A stretch of DNA of 64,000 nt from positions 95,629,628-95,693,627 of the forward strand of contig CM044309.1 of the NCBI GenBank assembly GCA_024291935.2. The letters are read 5' to 3'. This document shows positions 1-10,276 of this stretch, piece by piece. How positions within the stretch are numbered: position 1 is the first letter of the stretch; the number at the start of each line of letters is the position of its first letter. The notes under the pieces were generated by a model. That model did not search any database. It was not told the origin of the DNA and saw only the letters and a list, made by a program, of their open reading frames with translations. Source of the DNA: Okapia johnstoni. Taxonomy: Eukaryota > Chordata > Mammalia > Artiodactyla > Giraffidae. The position numbers were made by a program, and so were the translations under genes.

Positions 1-71
1 GAGCCAGGCCAGGTATGTATCATCTTATTTTAAAGTCTATTCACTTTTAGAATCAATTCCAAATCACCAGA

Positions 72-279
72 GACTTCCCAGATAGCTCAGTGGTTAAGGA
101 TCTGCCTGCCAATGCAGGAGACGTAGGTTTGATCCCTCAGTCGAGAAGATCCCCTGGAGTGGGAAATGGCAGTCCTCTCCAGTATTCTTGCCTGAAAATT
201 CCATGAACAGAGGAGCCTGGCAGGCTACAGTCCAAGGAGTCACAAAGAGTCAGACATGACTGAGCCCACAGCATGGACA
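72..279 (+). mobile_element. Bov-tA SINE
   Basis: A tRNA-Glu-derived SINE: the tRNA-like head comes first, then the Bov-A body with its GGAAGATCCCCTGGAG and ATTCTTGCCTG blocks, and the AAAGAGTCAGACATGACTGAG end. A perfect 12-bp TSD (CAAATCACCAGA) at 60-71 and 280-291 fixes both ends. Such SINEs are moved by BovB LINE enzymes and encode no protein. Confidence 0.97.
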
Positions 280-331
280 CAAATCACCAGATCTAACTTC
301 CAACTGTTGCCTTTCATCAAATGATTTCCGG

Positions 332-531
332 TTTGACTCTCTTTGTAGGGGGGTGGGCAGGATATCTAGGCTGACACCCACCAGGCTCCTCTGTCCATGG
401 GATTTTCCAGGTGGGAATACTAGAGGGAGTTGCCATTTCCTTCTCCAGTGGATCTTCCTGACCCAGGCATCAAACACCCCATCTCCTGCTTGGTAGGCAA
501 ATTCTTTACCACTGAGCCATCTGGGAAGCCC
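332..531 (-). mobile_element. Bov-tA SINE, 3' part altered
   Basis: Reverse-strand copy. The Bov-A body (CCATGGGATTTTCCAGG, CCTTCTCCAGTGGATCTTCC) and the tRNA-like head (CCATCTGGGAAGCCC) are clear from about 376. Bases 332-375 match the 3' portion only loosely and include a substituted stretch with a run of six G, so this end is rearranged. No TSD found. Confidence 0.9.
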
Positions 532-1199
532 ACTTGGAAGTCTTTGTGTGCTACCTTTTCTGTGTTACAATTACGACCTCTTGTCCCATTTCCTAGTAGA
601 GTCAACCCCAAGCCAAGCCCAATAGCCATTTGGCTGACTGGGCCAGTTTAACCAGTATTCCCAGCTCTGTTGACATTGCAGCCCAACACTAGAGAGCTTT
701 GTGCGCTGTTCCTTCCGTGGTGATGAGACAGCAGGCAGGGGTGGGAGCTTTACAGGGTGGAACTTGCCCCTCTGGTGACTCACTGGGTGCTGCTCTTTGG
801 GTGTACCTTGTTAGTACTCCCTTGCAAGAGGTTGTCTGACCTCAAGAGGTAGAGCTTCTAGGGTTCTATTCGTAAGACTGCATGTTTAAACCCCTGGAAA
901 TATTTCAAGTGGGTAATTGCTCTCCACCTTCTGAAATCAATGGATTGGGTGTGTCTGTTTCCTCGGCTGACTTTTCTACATTAAGTTTCTCAGAAGTAAG
1001 AGCCAGTGTTGACAAAGGGTAGTGCATATCACAGAGATGTTGGGTTTTAACTGTGCTTCTGTTATGAGTACACTTGTGATTCTGATAACTTCAAGAATAG
1101 TTTCAGTGTAAAAATACAGCTTGCCTTATTAGTATATAATAATTTTGTAGACAATTAATGTTCCTTAAGTCTGTGCATTATTATGTATGTGTATTTATG
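532..1199. other. Unique sequence, nothing recognised
   Basis: No repeat family, RNA gene or convincing exon seen. Confidence 0.5.
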
Positions 1200-1201
1200 T
1201 A

Positions 1202-1734
1202 CAGGTGAATGTCATTTTCTTGCACTTCACAGACAGTATTTTTTTTTACAAATTGCAAGTTTGTGGCAACCCTGTGTTGAGCAAGTTTGTCAACACCATT
1301 TTTTCTAATTTATTTTTTCTAGGTGGAGGAAAATTGCTTTACAACATTGTGTTGGTTTCTGCTGTACAACAATGCAAATCAGCCATAAGTATACATATAT
1401 CCCATCTCTCTTGAGCCTCTCTCCTCCCCCCATCCCACCCCTCTAGGTTATCACAGAGTGCCAGGCTGGGCTCCCTGTGTTATGTAGCAGCTTCTCACCA
1501 ACTGTTTTATACGTAACAGTGTGTATGCCTGTCAACACCATGTTTTCCAGCAGCATCCGTTTTAGATGAAAGTATGTACATTGTTTTCTTAGACATAATG
1601 CTAATGCACACTTAATAGATTACAGAAGAGTGTAAACATAACTTTTATATGCACTGGGGAACCAAAAAATGTGGGTGACTCACCTTGTGATATTTGCTTT
1701 ATGGCAGTGTTCTGGTATCTCTGAGGTATGCCTG
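1202..1734 (-). mobile_element. Tigger1-type DNA transposon, internally deleted and split by an L1
   Basis: The right end matches the Tigger1 terminus, ending in GAGGTATGCCTG (terminal inverted repeat) and preceded by the ACATAACTTTTATATGCACTGG block. The left end carries the TTTACAAATTGCAAG and GGCAACCCTGTG blocks near the other terminus. The whole transposase region is missing, so this is a non-autonomous copy, as in the artiodactyl Tigger1a_Art group. An L1 fragment at 1300-1529 interrupts it. Orientation is inferred from memory of the consensus. Confidence 0.8.
1300..1529 (-). mobile_element. L1 3' end inserted in Tigger1
   Basis: Antisense artiodactyl L1 3' UTR: a T-rich start, then GGAGGAAAATTGCTTTACAA and CAACAATGCAAATCAGCCAT. 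A perfect 12-bp TSD (TGTCAACACCAT) at 1288-1299 and 1530-1541 lies inside Tigger1 sequence, so this L1 is the younger element. It is strongly 5'-truncated. Confidence 0.92.
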
Positions 1735-1735
1735 T

Positions 1736-1766
1736 GTATATATGCCACTGTGTATGTGTGTGTGTC
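1736..1766. repeat. Short TA/TG-rich microsatellite
   Basis: Imperfect TATATA then TGTGTATGTGTGTGTG directly after the Tigger1 end. Confidence 0.7.
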
Positions 1767-1859
1767 TGGAAAAAGGGAGCGCTGAAATGTCAGTGTTGTC
1801 TCTCTCTAGGTGGTGAGATTTCAACTGATTTAAAACACAAACCAACCCAAACCCCACCT

Positions 1860-2925
1860 TGAACCCTGCTTCCCCACCCAGCAGCTCCTCAGTCGTACCT
1901 CCCGGCGTCTCACCTCTCCTTCACCTCCTAACTCGCTGTGTCCTGACTTTAGCTCTCATAGCTTGCCTGACATAATAATAGATTTTACTGAGGTCCTTAG
2001 TGCATCTTGCTTTCTACATCTTATGGGCATTTTCCACTCTTTTCCTCACCAGACCTCTCTGCCACATGTGAGCTTATTGTTTGTTTTCCTCCTTGACATT
2101 GTGGGCTGCCAGGGCACCAGCACTTGCTCCTGGTTCCGAGCTCTGTCTCTCTGTGTCATCCGCCCCTTGGTGCTCGGTGTCACCCAGAGTGTCATCCTTG
2201 GCCCAGTCAGCTCAGTGGAGCTTGTTCTAAAGCTACCACACCCGCCCTTAAACCCGCTCTTCTTCCTGTATCCTGTTTGGTGGCATCACATCCCAAGCCA
2301 GAAATCTGGGAGTCTTCCCACGACTTCATCCCCCACATCCTGTGATGAAAAGTTCCCTGATTCTATCTCCTCTACATATCAAGTATATCCTCTGTTAAAA
2401 ACACGTCTATAGCCTTTATTCAAATCCTCTTGGTTTTCCACTTACAATGGCCTTTGAACTGCCTCCAGTTTTGTTCCCCTAAAATTTGCAGCCCACACAG
2501 TAGACAGAAGGTCCTCTATATTTAAGATACATAATATTTTTCATTTACACACCTTACACCTTTGCTTTAAGTCTTTCCATGGATCCCCAGGCCAACAAGA
2601 GAAGGTCAGTATGAATGGTTAAGACACTCTGTGACTTTGGTCCTGCCTGTCCAGTTTTGCATTTGTGCATTTCCCACACCTGCGAGTGTCTTTCCTTTGG
2701 TCATGCTCTCTTCTCCGCCTTGAATGGTCATCCATCATCCAGGAAGCCATTCTTGCCTTCTTGTAACCCTCTGTCTCTGATGTTCCATGTCTGCATTTAT
2801 AACTGGGCTTTTCCGCAGTAGATCTTGAGTTCTTTGAGGGCGAGTACAGATCATCCGTTTTATCGCTTTTTGCCCATCAGGGGATCTGGCATATAATAAG
2901 ACAATAAATCTTTACACTAACGATG
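1860..2925 (+). mobile_element. LINE2 (L2) relic, ORF2 C-terminus and 3' UTR
   Basis: Old and heavily mutated, but its order follows L2. A block like the C-terminal LGVILDSS coding region (AAATCTGGGAGTCTTCCCACGA) lies near 2303. The segment for the ORF end is at 2560-2640. The CTTGAGTTCTTTGAGGGCGAG motif and an AATAAAT tail lie near 2825-2910. Reading frames within it are not functional. The 1860-2100 part is the least certain. Confidence 0.72.
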
Positions 2926-3274
2926 CGCCTATGGTAGTGTGAATTGCTGATAAGAATTAGGATATATAAAGATTTTCAACAGCAGGTAGTTTAAACGTAA
3001 CCTTAGTGTTAATATTACCTTGGCTTCTGTCATTGATCGCCAGCATATGTGTGAACAGGAGGAGAATTGAGCTTGAAGGTTTTGAAGTGGCACATGCAGT
3101 ATTTAAGCTTCTCTGCCCTGTACAAGGTTTAATTTATTCTGAAATTTTAAATACAAGGGAAACAGAAATTTCGGATCGTTGAAAAGACTGTGGCTCATCA
3201 ATTGAGGAACACTGGATTAAATAAGTTCATGAAACATGATTGCAAATTTTGGGAGTCATGCCTGTAGTAAAAAT
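2926..3274. other. Unique sequence, nothing recognised
   Basis: AT-rich, with no repeat signature or exon. Confidence 0.5.
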
Positions 3275-5066
3275 TCAGTTCAGTTCAGTCGCTCAGTTGT
3301 GTACGACTCTTTACAACCCCATGGACTGCAGCACACCAGGCCTACCTGTCCATCATCAACTCCCAAAGCTTGCCCAAACTCATGTCTGTCGAGTCGGTGA
3401 TGCCGTCCAACCATTTCATCCTCTGTCGTCCCCTTCTCCTCCTGCCTTCAGTCTTTCACAGCATTAGGGTCTTTTCCAATGAGTCAGTTCTTCACATCAA
3501 GTGGCCAAGGTATTGGAGTTTCAGCTTCAGCATCAGTCCTTCCAATGAATATTCAGGACTGATTTCCTTTAAGATTGACTGGTTAGATCTCCTTGCATTC
3601 CAAGGGACTCCCAAGAGTCTTCTCTAACACCACAATTTGAAAGCATCAGTTCTTTGGCACTCAGCTTTCTTTGTAGTCCAACTGGAACATCCATACATGA
3701 CTACTGGAAAAACCACAGCTTTGAATAGACCGACCTTTGTCAGCAAGGTAATGTCTCTGCTTTTTAATATGCTGTCTATGTTGGTCATAGTTTTACTTCT
3801 AAGGAGCAAGCATCTTTTAATTTCATGGCTGCAGGCACCATCTGCAGTGATTCCAGAGCCCCCCAAAATAAAATCTCTCACTGTTTCCATTGTTTCCCCA
3901 TCTATTTGCCGTGAAGTGATGGGACTGGATGCCACGATCTTAGTTTTCTGAATGTTGAGTTGTAAGCCAACTTTTTCACTCTTCTCTTTCACTTTCATCA
4001 AGAGGCTGTTTAGTTCCTCTTCACTTTCTGCCATAAGGGTCATATCATCTGCATATTTCAGGTTATTGATATTTCTCCCGGCAGTCTTGATTCTATCTTG
4101 TGCTTCATCCAGCCTGGCATTTCATATGATGTACTCTGCATATAAGTTAAATAAGCAGGGTGACAATATACAGCCTTGATGTACTCCTTTCCCAATTTGA
4201 AACCAGTCTGTTGTTCCATGTCCAGTTCTAACTGTTGCTTCTTGACCTCATACAGATTTCTCAGGAGGCAGGTAAGGTGGTCTTGAAGAATTTTCCACAG
4301 TTTGTTGTGGTCTACATAGTCAGAGGCTTTGGCATAATCAATAAGGCAAAAGTAGATGTTTTTCTGGAATTCTTTTGCTTTTTCTATGATCCAACAGATG
4401 TTGGCAATTTGATCTCTGGTTCCTCTGCTTTTTCTAAATCCAGCTTGAACATCTGGAAGTTCACAGTTCATGTACTGTTGAAGCCTAGCTTGGAGAATTT
4501 TGAGCATTACTTTGCTAGTGTGTGAGGTGAGTGCAGTTGTGCGGTAGTTTGAACATTCTTTGGCATTGCCTTTCTTTAGGATTAGAATAGAAAATGACCT
4601 TTTCCAGTCCTATGGCCACTGCTGAGTTTTCCAAATTTTCTGGCATATTGAGTGGATCACTTTCACAGCATCATCTTTTTGGATTTGAAGTAGCTCAAGT
4701 GGAATGCCACCTCCACTAGCTTTGTTCATAGTGATGCTTCCTAAGGCCCACAACTTCACATTCCAGGATGCCTGGCTCTATGTGAGTGATCATACCATTG
4801 TGGTTATCTGGATCTTGAAGATCTTTTTTGTATAGTTCTTCTGTGTATTCTTGTCACCTCTTCTTAATATCTTCTGCTTCTGTTAGGTCCATACCATTTC
4901 TGTCCTTTATCGAGCCCATCTTTGCATGAAATGTTCCCTTGGTATCTCTAATCTTCTTGAAGAGATCTCTAATCTTTCCCATTCTGTTTTTTCCTCTATT
5001 TCTTTGCATTGATCACTAAGGAGAGCTTTCTTATCTCTCCTTGCTCTTCTTTGGAACTCTGCATTC
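3275..5066 (-). mobile_element. BovB (RTE) LINE, 5'-truncated, 1.8 kb
   Basis: The antisense 3' end (TTCAGTTCAGTTCAGTCGC) starts the copy. It then runs continuously through the 3' end, the C-terminal domain, reverse transcriptase and the upstream linker to about 5066. The family is about 3.2 kb, so the endonuclease half is missing. This is the longest BovB in the window. No TSD recognised. Confidence 0.95.
3624..4507 (-). pseudogene. BovB reverse transcriptase remnant
   Basis: The reverse-strand frame gives RT fragments. The fingers region reads QARLQQYMNCELPDVQAGFR. Next comes a damaged motif A (LIDYAKASDYVDH, where the intact copy at 41.9 kb has FIDYAKAFDCVDH), then YADD at 4044-4055 and the LMKVKEKSEKVGLQLNIQKT helix. 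Frameshifts and stops break the frame, for example between 4043 and 4058, and where a short deletion removes GMGIPD-like sequence near 4250. In life this enzyme copies BovB RNA, and SINE RNA, at nicked target DNA. Confidence 0.9.
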
Positions 5067-5561
5067 TTACACTTTTATAAGTCCGTCATTACAAACTAGT
5101 CACATTTATTTAAAATTGCCACAGAGTAGTGCATAAGTGCACAGGCAGTGGAAACTGTCTTGATTTTCTTCATCTAGAACATAGATAAAATAGATACTAA
5201 CTCTTATGTACTTTCTGATGATGCTTATAGCAACTTACAGTTCAAATGGAAAGGTTATCTTATTCATCCCCCAAGTTTCACAGCTGATGGAAATGAAAGA
5301 CATACACACTGATATCCAGAGGGAAGACACCAAAGTGATGACTATGTCAGAGTGATGTTTGAAGAATTCATTGATGTCATAGTTGATTTATTTTTTTATT
5401 TACAAAGTGTCCCATAGTGTGGTTTAGTTAATCAGGAAGAAATTAAATACAGTGTGTTTACTTTAAATGATACCTGACTCAATACCCCCTCCAAAGAAAA
5501 CCTTGATATTTTCAACTAAAAAGATTGTTTATTAGCAACCATAGAATTATTATCCTCGCAT
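5067..5561. other. Unique sequence
   Basis: A weak MIR-like match (CATCCCCCAAGTTTCACAGC) near 5265-5290 is too short to call. Confidence 0.45.
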
Positions 5562-5790
5562 TAGGATTGACATATATACACCACCGTGTGTAAAATGGTA
5601 GCTAGTGGGAAGCTGCACAGAGGGCTCAGCTTGGGGCTCTGTATGACCTAGAGGGTTGGGATGAGGGGGGCGGTGGGAGAGAGGTCCAAGAGGGAGGGGG
5701 TATATGTCTACATATACCTGATTCATGTACAGCAGAAACTAATACAACACTGTAGACCAATTATACTACAATTAAAAATAAACAAACCTC
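5562..5790 (+). mobile_element. L1 3' UTR fragment
   Basis: Matches the artiodactyl L1 3' UTR: a GGGAAGCTGC block, a G-rich tract at 5653-5700, TATATGTCTACATATACCTG, and an A-rich end after ATTATACTACAATTAAAAATA. No coding portion is left. Confidence 0.88.
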
Positions 5791-6390
5791 CATGTAGGCT
5801 TGAGATGTGTATGTATGCCTGTGTGTGTATCTAACCTGCAACAAATAACATTATCAACAAAGTCTTTGTTGGTACTGAAAATAGAAGGGAAGAGTTACAG
5901 ATTAGTAAGCTTTGAAAACCTCTCTACAAGGCTGATGTCTAACTATCTCTTCTCTGAAACATGCGGGCAAATATTTTTAACATAGGCAGACTTTCAGTCA
6001 TTTGGATCATTGTCCAAATTCACGATGTGAAAGTTTTTCTACATCGTTTAAAATAAAGTATATGGACCCTGAAATGTAACGCTACATCCGGCACTCGTTT
6101 TGTCTTTCGCTCATTCTCAGAATGTCTGATAGCATGTAGCTGTGCCAGAATATACCCACCCTTAGAGCTGATGTGTGGGAAAGACGATCCAATGAAAGGA
6201 ATACCCAGCTGCTGTAACAGTGCCCATCTACCTTCAGGAGGAACAGTGGTGTAGATGTACCATTCAGATCAAATGCAGACTAATTGTTCACTTTCTAAAC
6301 GGACAATTAATACATTTCATGTTGACGTCCCAAAGCAGATTTTTCTTGGTTAGCAATGCTTATTTATTTTCTTAAGATTTTTTTCTTATG
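5791..6390. other. Unique sequence, nothing recognised
   Basis: No repeat or exon recognised. Confidence 0.5.
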
Positions 6391-6552
6391 TGGACTGTTT
6401 TTAAAGTCTTTATTGAATTTCTTACAGTATTGCTTCTGGTTTATGTTTTGGTTTTTTGGCCCTGCGGCATCTTAGCTCCCCAGCCAGGGATCTAACCATA
6501 TTCTCTGCATTAGAAGGCAAAGTCTTAACCCCTGGATCACCAGGGAAGTCCC
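6391..6552 (-). mobile_element. CHR-type tRNA SINE
   Basis: The pattern TTTTTTGGCCCTGCGGCATCTTAGCTCCCCAG, broken into its blocks, followed by GGATCTAACC and ending GATCACCAGGGAAGTCCC, is the cetartiodactyl CHR SINE read on the reverse strand. These predate the Bov SINEs. Confidence 0.85.
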
Positions 6553-7589
6553 TTGATGAGCGATATTTAAATGAGAGTGCTAAGCAGGAATGCCTTTTGT
6601 TTAATTTCACTCTTTATTGATAGGGAACTAGATTTCTCAGATCCCTGATCAAAATGCAGAGCCTGTTTTTGAAAAGCCGTATTCTTGTTGCATGTGCTTG
6701 GGGTGAGTGGAGAGGGGAGGAAAAGGGGAGGAGAGGAAGAGCATGTGAATGAATGGGTCAGAGGGTCAGGGAGTGATCTAGACACGTGGTGGTGAAGGGT
6801 CTTTATAGATTCACTTTCACTTACTGAAGTTAATACTTTACCTCCTTAGGACTCAGCATCAGGGTCTGCTGAGACTTGATGACCTTAATATATGAAAGAT
6901 AGACTTCCCACAACCTAAAGGTTATCACTGAGGCAGTAGGAACAGTGGTGCCAAAGAGAAAAGGAGAATGGTGGTTTTACCAATGAGGAAATATTGAGAC
7001 ATCTCTTTCAGTTCCCTGGCACAGCATTTTTGCCTGATATTCCATGAAAGTTACTTGTCTGGCACCAACTGTGACACATAATGAAGGGATGTGAAGATGC
7101 AGAGATTCATAGAAGTTCTGTCAAGTGTTGAAATGATAAATAGCTCAGTTTTGATCGTTGGTGCTCATTTGCAAGCAGCGTTCACTAAGCATTTTTTTTT
7201 CCCTCAGTGGATGACCAAGGATATAGGCAGTGAAACTACTCAAGCTGATACTGTCATGGTAGATGCACATCACTGCACATTTGTCCAGACCTCTACAATG
7301 TACACTAAGAGTGAGCCCTTAGCTGTGGACTTCCAGTGTGTATGTGTAGGCTCATCAGTTGTCATAAATGTCCCCTTCTGGTGGGGATGTTGATAATGGG
7401 GGAGGCTGTCCTTGAATGGGGGGCAGAAAGTATTTGGGAAATCTTGTTACTTCTCTGTTTTGCCGTGAACCTAAAACTTCTCTAGGGGAAAAAAAAAAAA
7501 AAAGATGGATTTGTCAGGAGGAGATTATTTTCGGAGTGAACACCTCATATGTGTCATAGTCTTCTTGGCTCTGATTTAACACCCGCCTC
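6553..7589. other. Unique sequence with a 15-A run
   Basis: Nothing coding recognised. An A15 run lies at 7489-7503 and a purine-rich patch at 6707-6740. Confidence 0.5.
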
Positions 7590-7810
7590 CCTTCCATCCC
7601 TCAAGCCCCAGATTAAACTTGCCTCCCACGTACACCCTTGCCCGGCTCCCTGGGCAGTTAGTCATCTCTTCTGTGACCGACCTTGCTCTTCTTCCTTCCA
7701 CCATAGCCTTTTACTTTAAATGGTTATTTTGTTTCGTGGGTGTCTCCCTGGCTTGCTTAGGAGTGGGGCTAGACCTAGTTCATCACCCTTGTATCCTTAA
7801 AACTTAGGAG
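7590..7810 (+). mobile_element. LINE2 3' UTR relic
   Basis: It follows the L2 3' end in order: GGGCAGTTAGTCATCTCTTCTG, split by substitutions, then GTGGGTGTCTCCC, then AGGAGTGGGGCTAGACC, and CATCACCCTTGTATCC. It is diverged and lacks the final AATAAATG tail. Confidence 0.6.
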
Positions 7811-8018
7811 GGTACTCAACTAGGAAATAGCCAATAAAGAAGGCAAAGTAAAATAAAATTTGGACTTTGGCAATAAGGGACTTTATTGAGGGATTGCTCT
7901 TCTTGTATTTGTTTTATCAGAGAGGTAATCTGGAAACTAAGTGAAGTGTGAGAAGTCTCAGAGGAGAAGCATGTGTTCTGTAAATCACTGGAATTGGGGT
8001 TATCCCTAGATGTTATAA

Positions 8019-8215
8019 GGTAAAGAATCCGCCTTCCAATGCAGGAGGTGAAGGTTTGATCCTTGGGTTGGGAAGATCCCCTGGAGGGGGGCATGGCAAC
8101 CCACTCCAGTGTTCTTGCATGGAAAGTTCCATGGACAGAGGAGCCTAGTGGGCTACAGTCCATAGGGTCACAAAGAGTTGGACACGGCTGAAGCAACTGG
8201 GCATGAACATATGCA
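8019..8215 (+). mobile_element. Bov-tA SINE, 5'-truncated
   Basis: Starts inside the tRNA-like head at GGTAAAGAATCC and runs to the 3' end. A 13-bp TSD, CTAGATGTTATAA at 8006-8018 and CTAAATGTTATAA at 8216-8228, shows that the truncation happened at insertion. Confidence 0.95.
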
Positions 8216-8337
8216 CTAAATGTTATAAAATGAAATATCTTAGGAGAAGGAAAAGACTTAGTCTAGTCTTAGAATCAAAATGTAATCTTAGTCTGAAACA
8301 ACCAGTTTATTGCTACTGAGTTTATAGTAAGGAAAAC

Positions 8338-8379
8338 CCTGTTCTTACCCATGTATCAGCTGATATGGGTAAGAACAGG
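8338..8379. repeat. Near-perfect 42-bp palindrome
   Basis: The 15-bp arms CCTGTTCTTACCCAT and ATGGGTAAGAACAGG are exactly complementary. The interior is the self-complementary 10-mer ATCAGCTGAT plus two unpaired bases (GT). It is not part of a repeat I know. Confidence 0.95.
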
Positions 8380-8392
8380 CTTTGACAGGTAA

Positions 8393-8422
8393 GAAACTCT
8401 TGACCCTCGTATAATAATATCT
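8393..8422. repeat. Diverged 30-bp direct repeat, copy A (copy B 8923-8952)
   Basis: Copies match at 26 of 30 positions and all four differences are transitions, one a CG to CA change. Both contain GAAACTCTTGAC. This could be a local duplication or two relics of an unnamed repeat. Confidence 0.7.
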
Positions 8423-9429
8423 ACTAAGCAGTGTTCTTCTGCCAGTCAAAAATCTATCTGACATAAACCCTAACCATTATTGCTGTTAGTTAAATTTCTC
8501 TTACTACTGTTTGAAAACAGTGATTGAGCAGTTTTATTTAGAGGTGATTTTCTCGGGCTTTGCAGACCAAGGAATATACACAGATATATTTTAAAAGAAA
8601 GTGAAGTGTTTGCCATTTTTGTTTGGTGTGGGCCTTTTTGTTGTTATTGCTGTTAGTTTTGGTTGACAGGTATCAGTTTGAAACTCTGAAAGGCAAGGTT
8701 ATAAATTAAGAATGGTAGCACTACTAGAAGGCATAGGGAAGGGCTTAGGGGTGATTAAAATGTTGTTCTGGTAGATTATCAACTTGCCCTTGTCCATGCA
8801 CCTAGCATCAGTAACCTCTCTCCATTTAAGAAAAAAAAAATTTTATATAAAAGTACTATTATCCTTTAGAGTAATTTTTTTTTCTTTTTCTTTTTTTAAA
8901 AAAAAATACAGGGTGTTCACTGTGAAACTCTTGACTCTCATATAATGATATTTGGTTTCTCAACCTTACATTTCACCTGTTGGCCATAAAAGCTGTGTTA
9001 TTACTGAGGACCTAAATTCCACCCACTGGTTTTTCCAGAATATTTGTAGAACTTTCTCAACCACTAAGAGCTGCCAACCCAGCTTTGGTATGTAGACCTC
9101 CCAGCTAGCCGGAAGCAAAATATAATTTAAATCACTCTTCTCTGTTGCATAACTGCCATTGATTTCAGCACTTAGTTTTCCTTAATGGCTTTAATCAAAG
9201 TTTATCTCATATTATGATGTAGTGGTTAGACTTTCTTGTAAAAAAAAATAAGGAAGAAGATTAAAAGCTGCATTGGCTCAGCTTCCTAGTCTTTGTCCCT
9301 TTAGGTTTTTGAATGGATAGATCTGTGTGAACAAGAATGTTTCCCTTTCTCTAAACGTATGTATATGTAATACACTTTAAAGACTTTTCTCTTTCTTTCT
9401 CCTGGGGCAGCCTTTGCCATAACTTTATT

Positions 9430-9525
9430 TATAAATTCACTTGTACAGCAGATATTGGGCGAGGATCTTCTATGCCAGGCAGTGTCCCAGTCTCTGAAGC
9501 ACTAGAGAACCATAGGGTGTGTGTT
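9430..9525 (-). mobile_element. L2/MIR-type 3' tail relic
   Basis: CAGATATTGGGCGAGGATCT followed by TATGCCAGGCAGTGTCCCAG resembles the antisense tail typical of L2/MIR (…ATTGAGCACCTACTATGTGCCAGGCACTG…). Diverged. Confidence 0.45.
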
Positions 9526-9595
9526 GCACTGTAGTTAACAAGTAGCACTAAAGAACGTTACATAGAGCTCCTTGTGCTATACAGTAGTTTCTCAT

Positions 9596-9832
9596 TAGTT
9601 ATTTATTTTATACATAGTATCAATAGTATGGGGATATATGTATCTGTGTATGTGTTCAGTTACTCAGTCATGTCTAGTTATTTATTTTATACATTGTATC
9701 AACAGTGTGGGGATATATGTATCTGTGTGTGTGTTCAGTTGCTCAGTCATGTCTAGTTATTTATTTTATACATTGTATCAACAGTGTGGGAATATATGTA
9801 TCTGTGTGTGTGTTCAGTTGCTCAGTCATGTC
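9596..9832. repeat. 79-bp tandem repeat, three copies
   Basis: Units at 9596-9674, 9675-9753 and 9754-9832, each exactly 79 bp. Copies 2 and 3 differ at one base, and copy 1 differs from copy 2 at five. Each unit starts in L1 (TAGTTATTTATTTTATACAT) and ends in the SINE (CAGTTGCTCAGTCATGTC), so the triplication postdates the SINE insertion. Confidence 0.97.
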
Positions 9833-9941
9833 CAACTCTCTGTGACCCCATGGACTGTAGCCCACCAGCCTCCTCTGTCCATCGAATTTCCTGGCAAGAA
9901 TACTGGAGCAGGTTGCCTTTTCCCACCCCAGAGGATCTTCC
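9812..9941 (-). mobile_element. Bov-tA SINE fragment inside the L1
   Basis: Antisense 3' end and body (GTGACCCCATGGACTGTAGC, CAGAGGATCTTCC). The tRNA-like head is absent. Two extra copies of its 3' end lie in the tandem repeat to the left. Confidence 0.9.
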
Positions 9942-10046
9942 TATAGCTAATCGACTATGCTGTATGAAACTAACATAACACTGTAAAGCAACTGTACTCC
10001 AATAAAAATTTTAAAAGAAGAAAAAAGTAGCACTAAGGAAGGAAGA

Positions 10047-10260
10047 AGCTTCCCAGGTGGCGCAGGGATAAAAAACCCACCTGCCAATGCTGGAGATGCA
10101 AGAGGCATGAACTCGATCCCTGGATCTGGAAGATCCCCTGAAGGAGGAAATGGCAATCCACTCCGGTATTCTTGCCTGGGAAATCCCATGGACAGAGGAG
10201 CCTGGTGGGCCACAGTCTATGGGGTTGCAAAGAGTCGGATACGACTGAGCACACAGCATG
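10047..10260 (+). mobile_element. Bov-A/Bov-tA SINE
   Basis: GCTTCCCAGGTGGCGCAGGG head, full body and GTCGGATACGACTGAGC end. It lies directly after the TSD of the preceding L1 and is followed by a compound microsatellite that grew from its tail. Confidence 0.95.
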
Positions 10261-10263
10261 TAA

Positions 10264-10276
10264 GTGCGTGCGCGCG

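Larger units (their letters stand above)
8229..9429. other. Unique AT-rich sequence with a palindrome and a diverged direct repeat
   Basis: No named repeat or exon recognised. It holds the inverted repeat at 8338-8379, the 30-bp direct repeat at 8393-8422 and 8923-8952, and A/T homopolymer patches at 8830-8910. Confidence 0.5.
9556..10024 (+). mobile_element. Twin-primed (5'-inverted) L1 3' end carrying a SINE
   Basis: The first part (9556 to about 9640) is antisense L1 (GAGCTCCTTGTGCTATACAG), and the last part (9942-10024) is sense L1 ending CAACTGTACTCCAATAAAAA. The whole is bracketed by a 16-bp TSD, AAGTAGCACTAAAGAA at 9540-9555 and AAGTAGCACTAAGGAA at 10025-10040. This is the signature of twin priming, in which the two L1 halves are joined head to head. 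Confidence 0.85.

Noticed and set aside
9596..9832. CRISPR-like array
   Set aside because: The units are contiguous tandem copies with no spacers, in a mammalian genome.
72..10260. tRNA-like sequence in Bov SINE heads as tRNA genes
   Set aside because: They resemble tRNA-Glu because the SINE derives from it. The copies are diverged, fused to Bov-A and lack a full cloverleaf.
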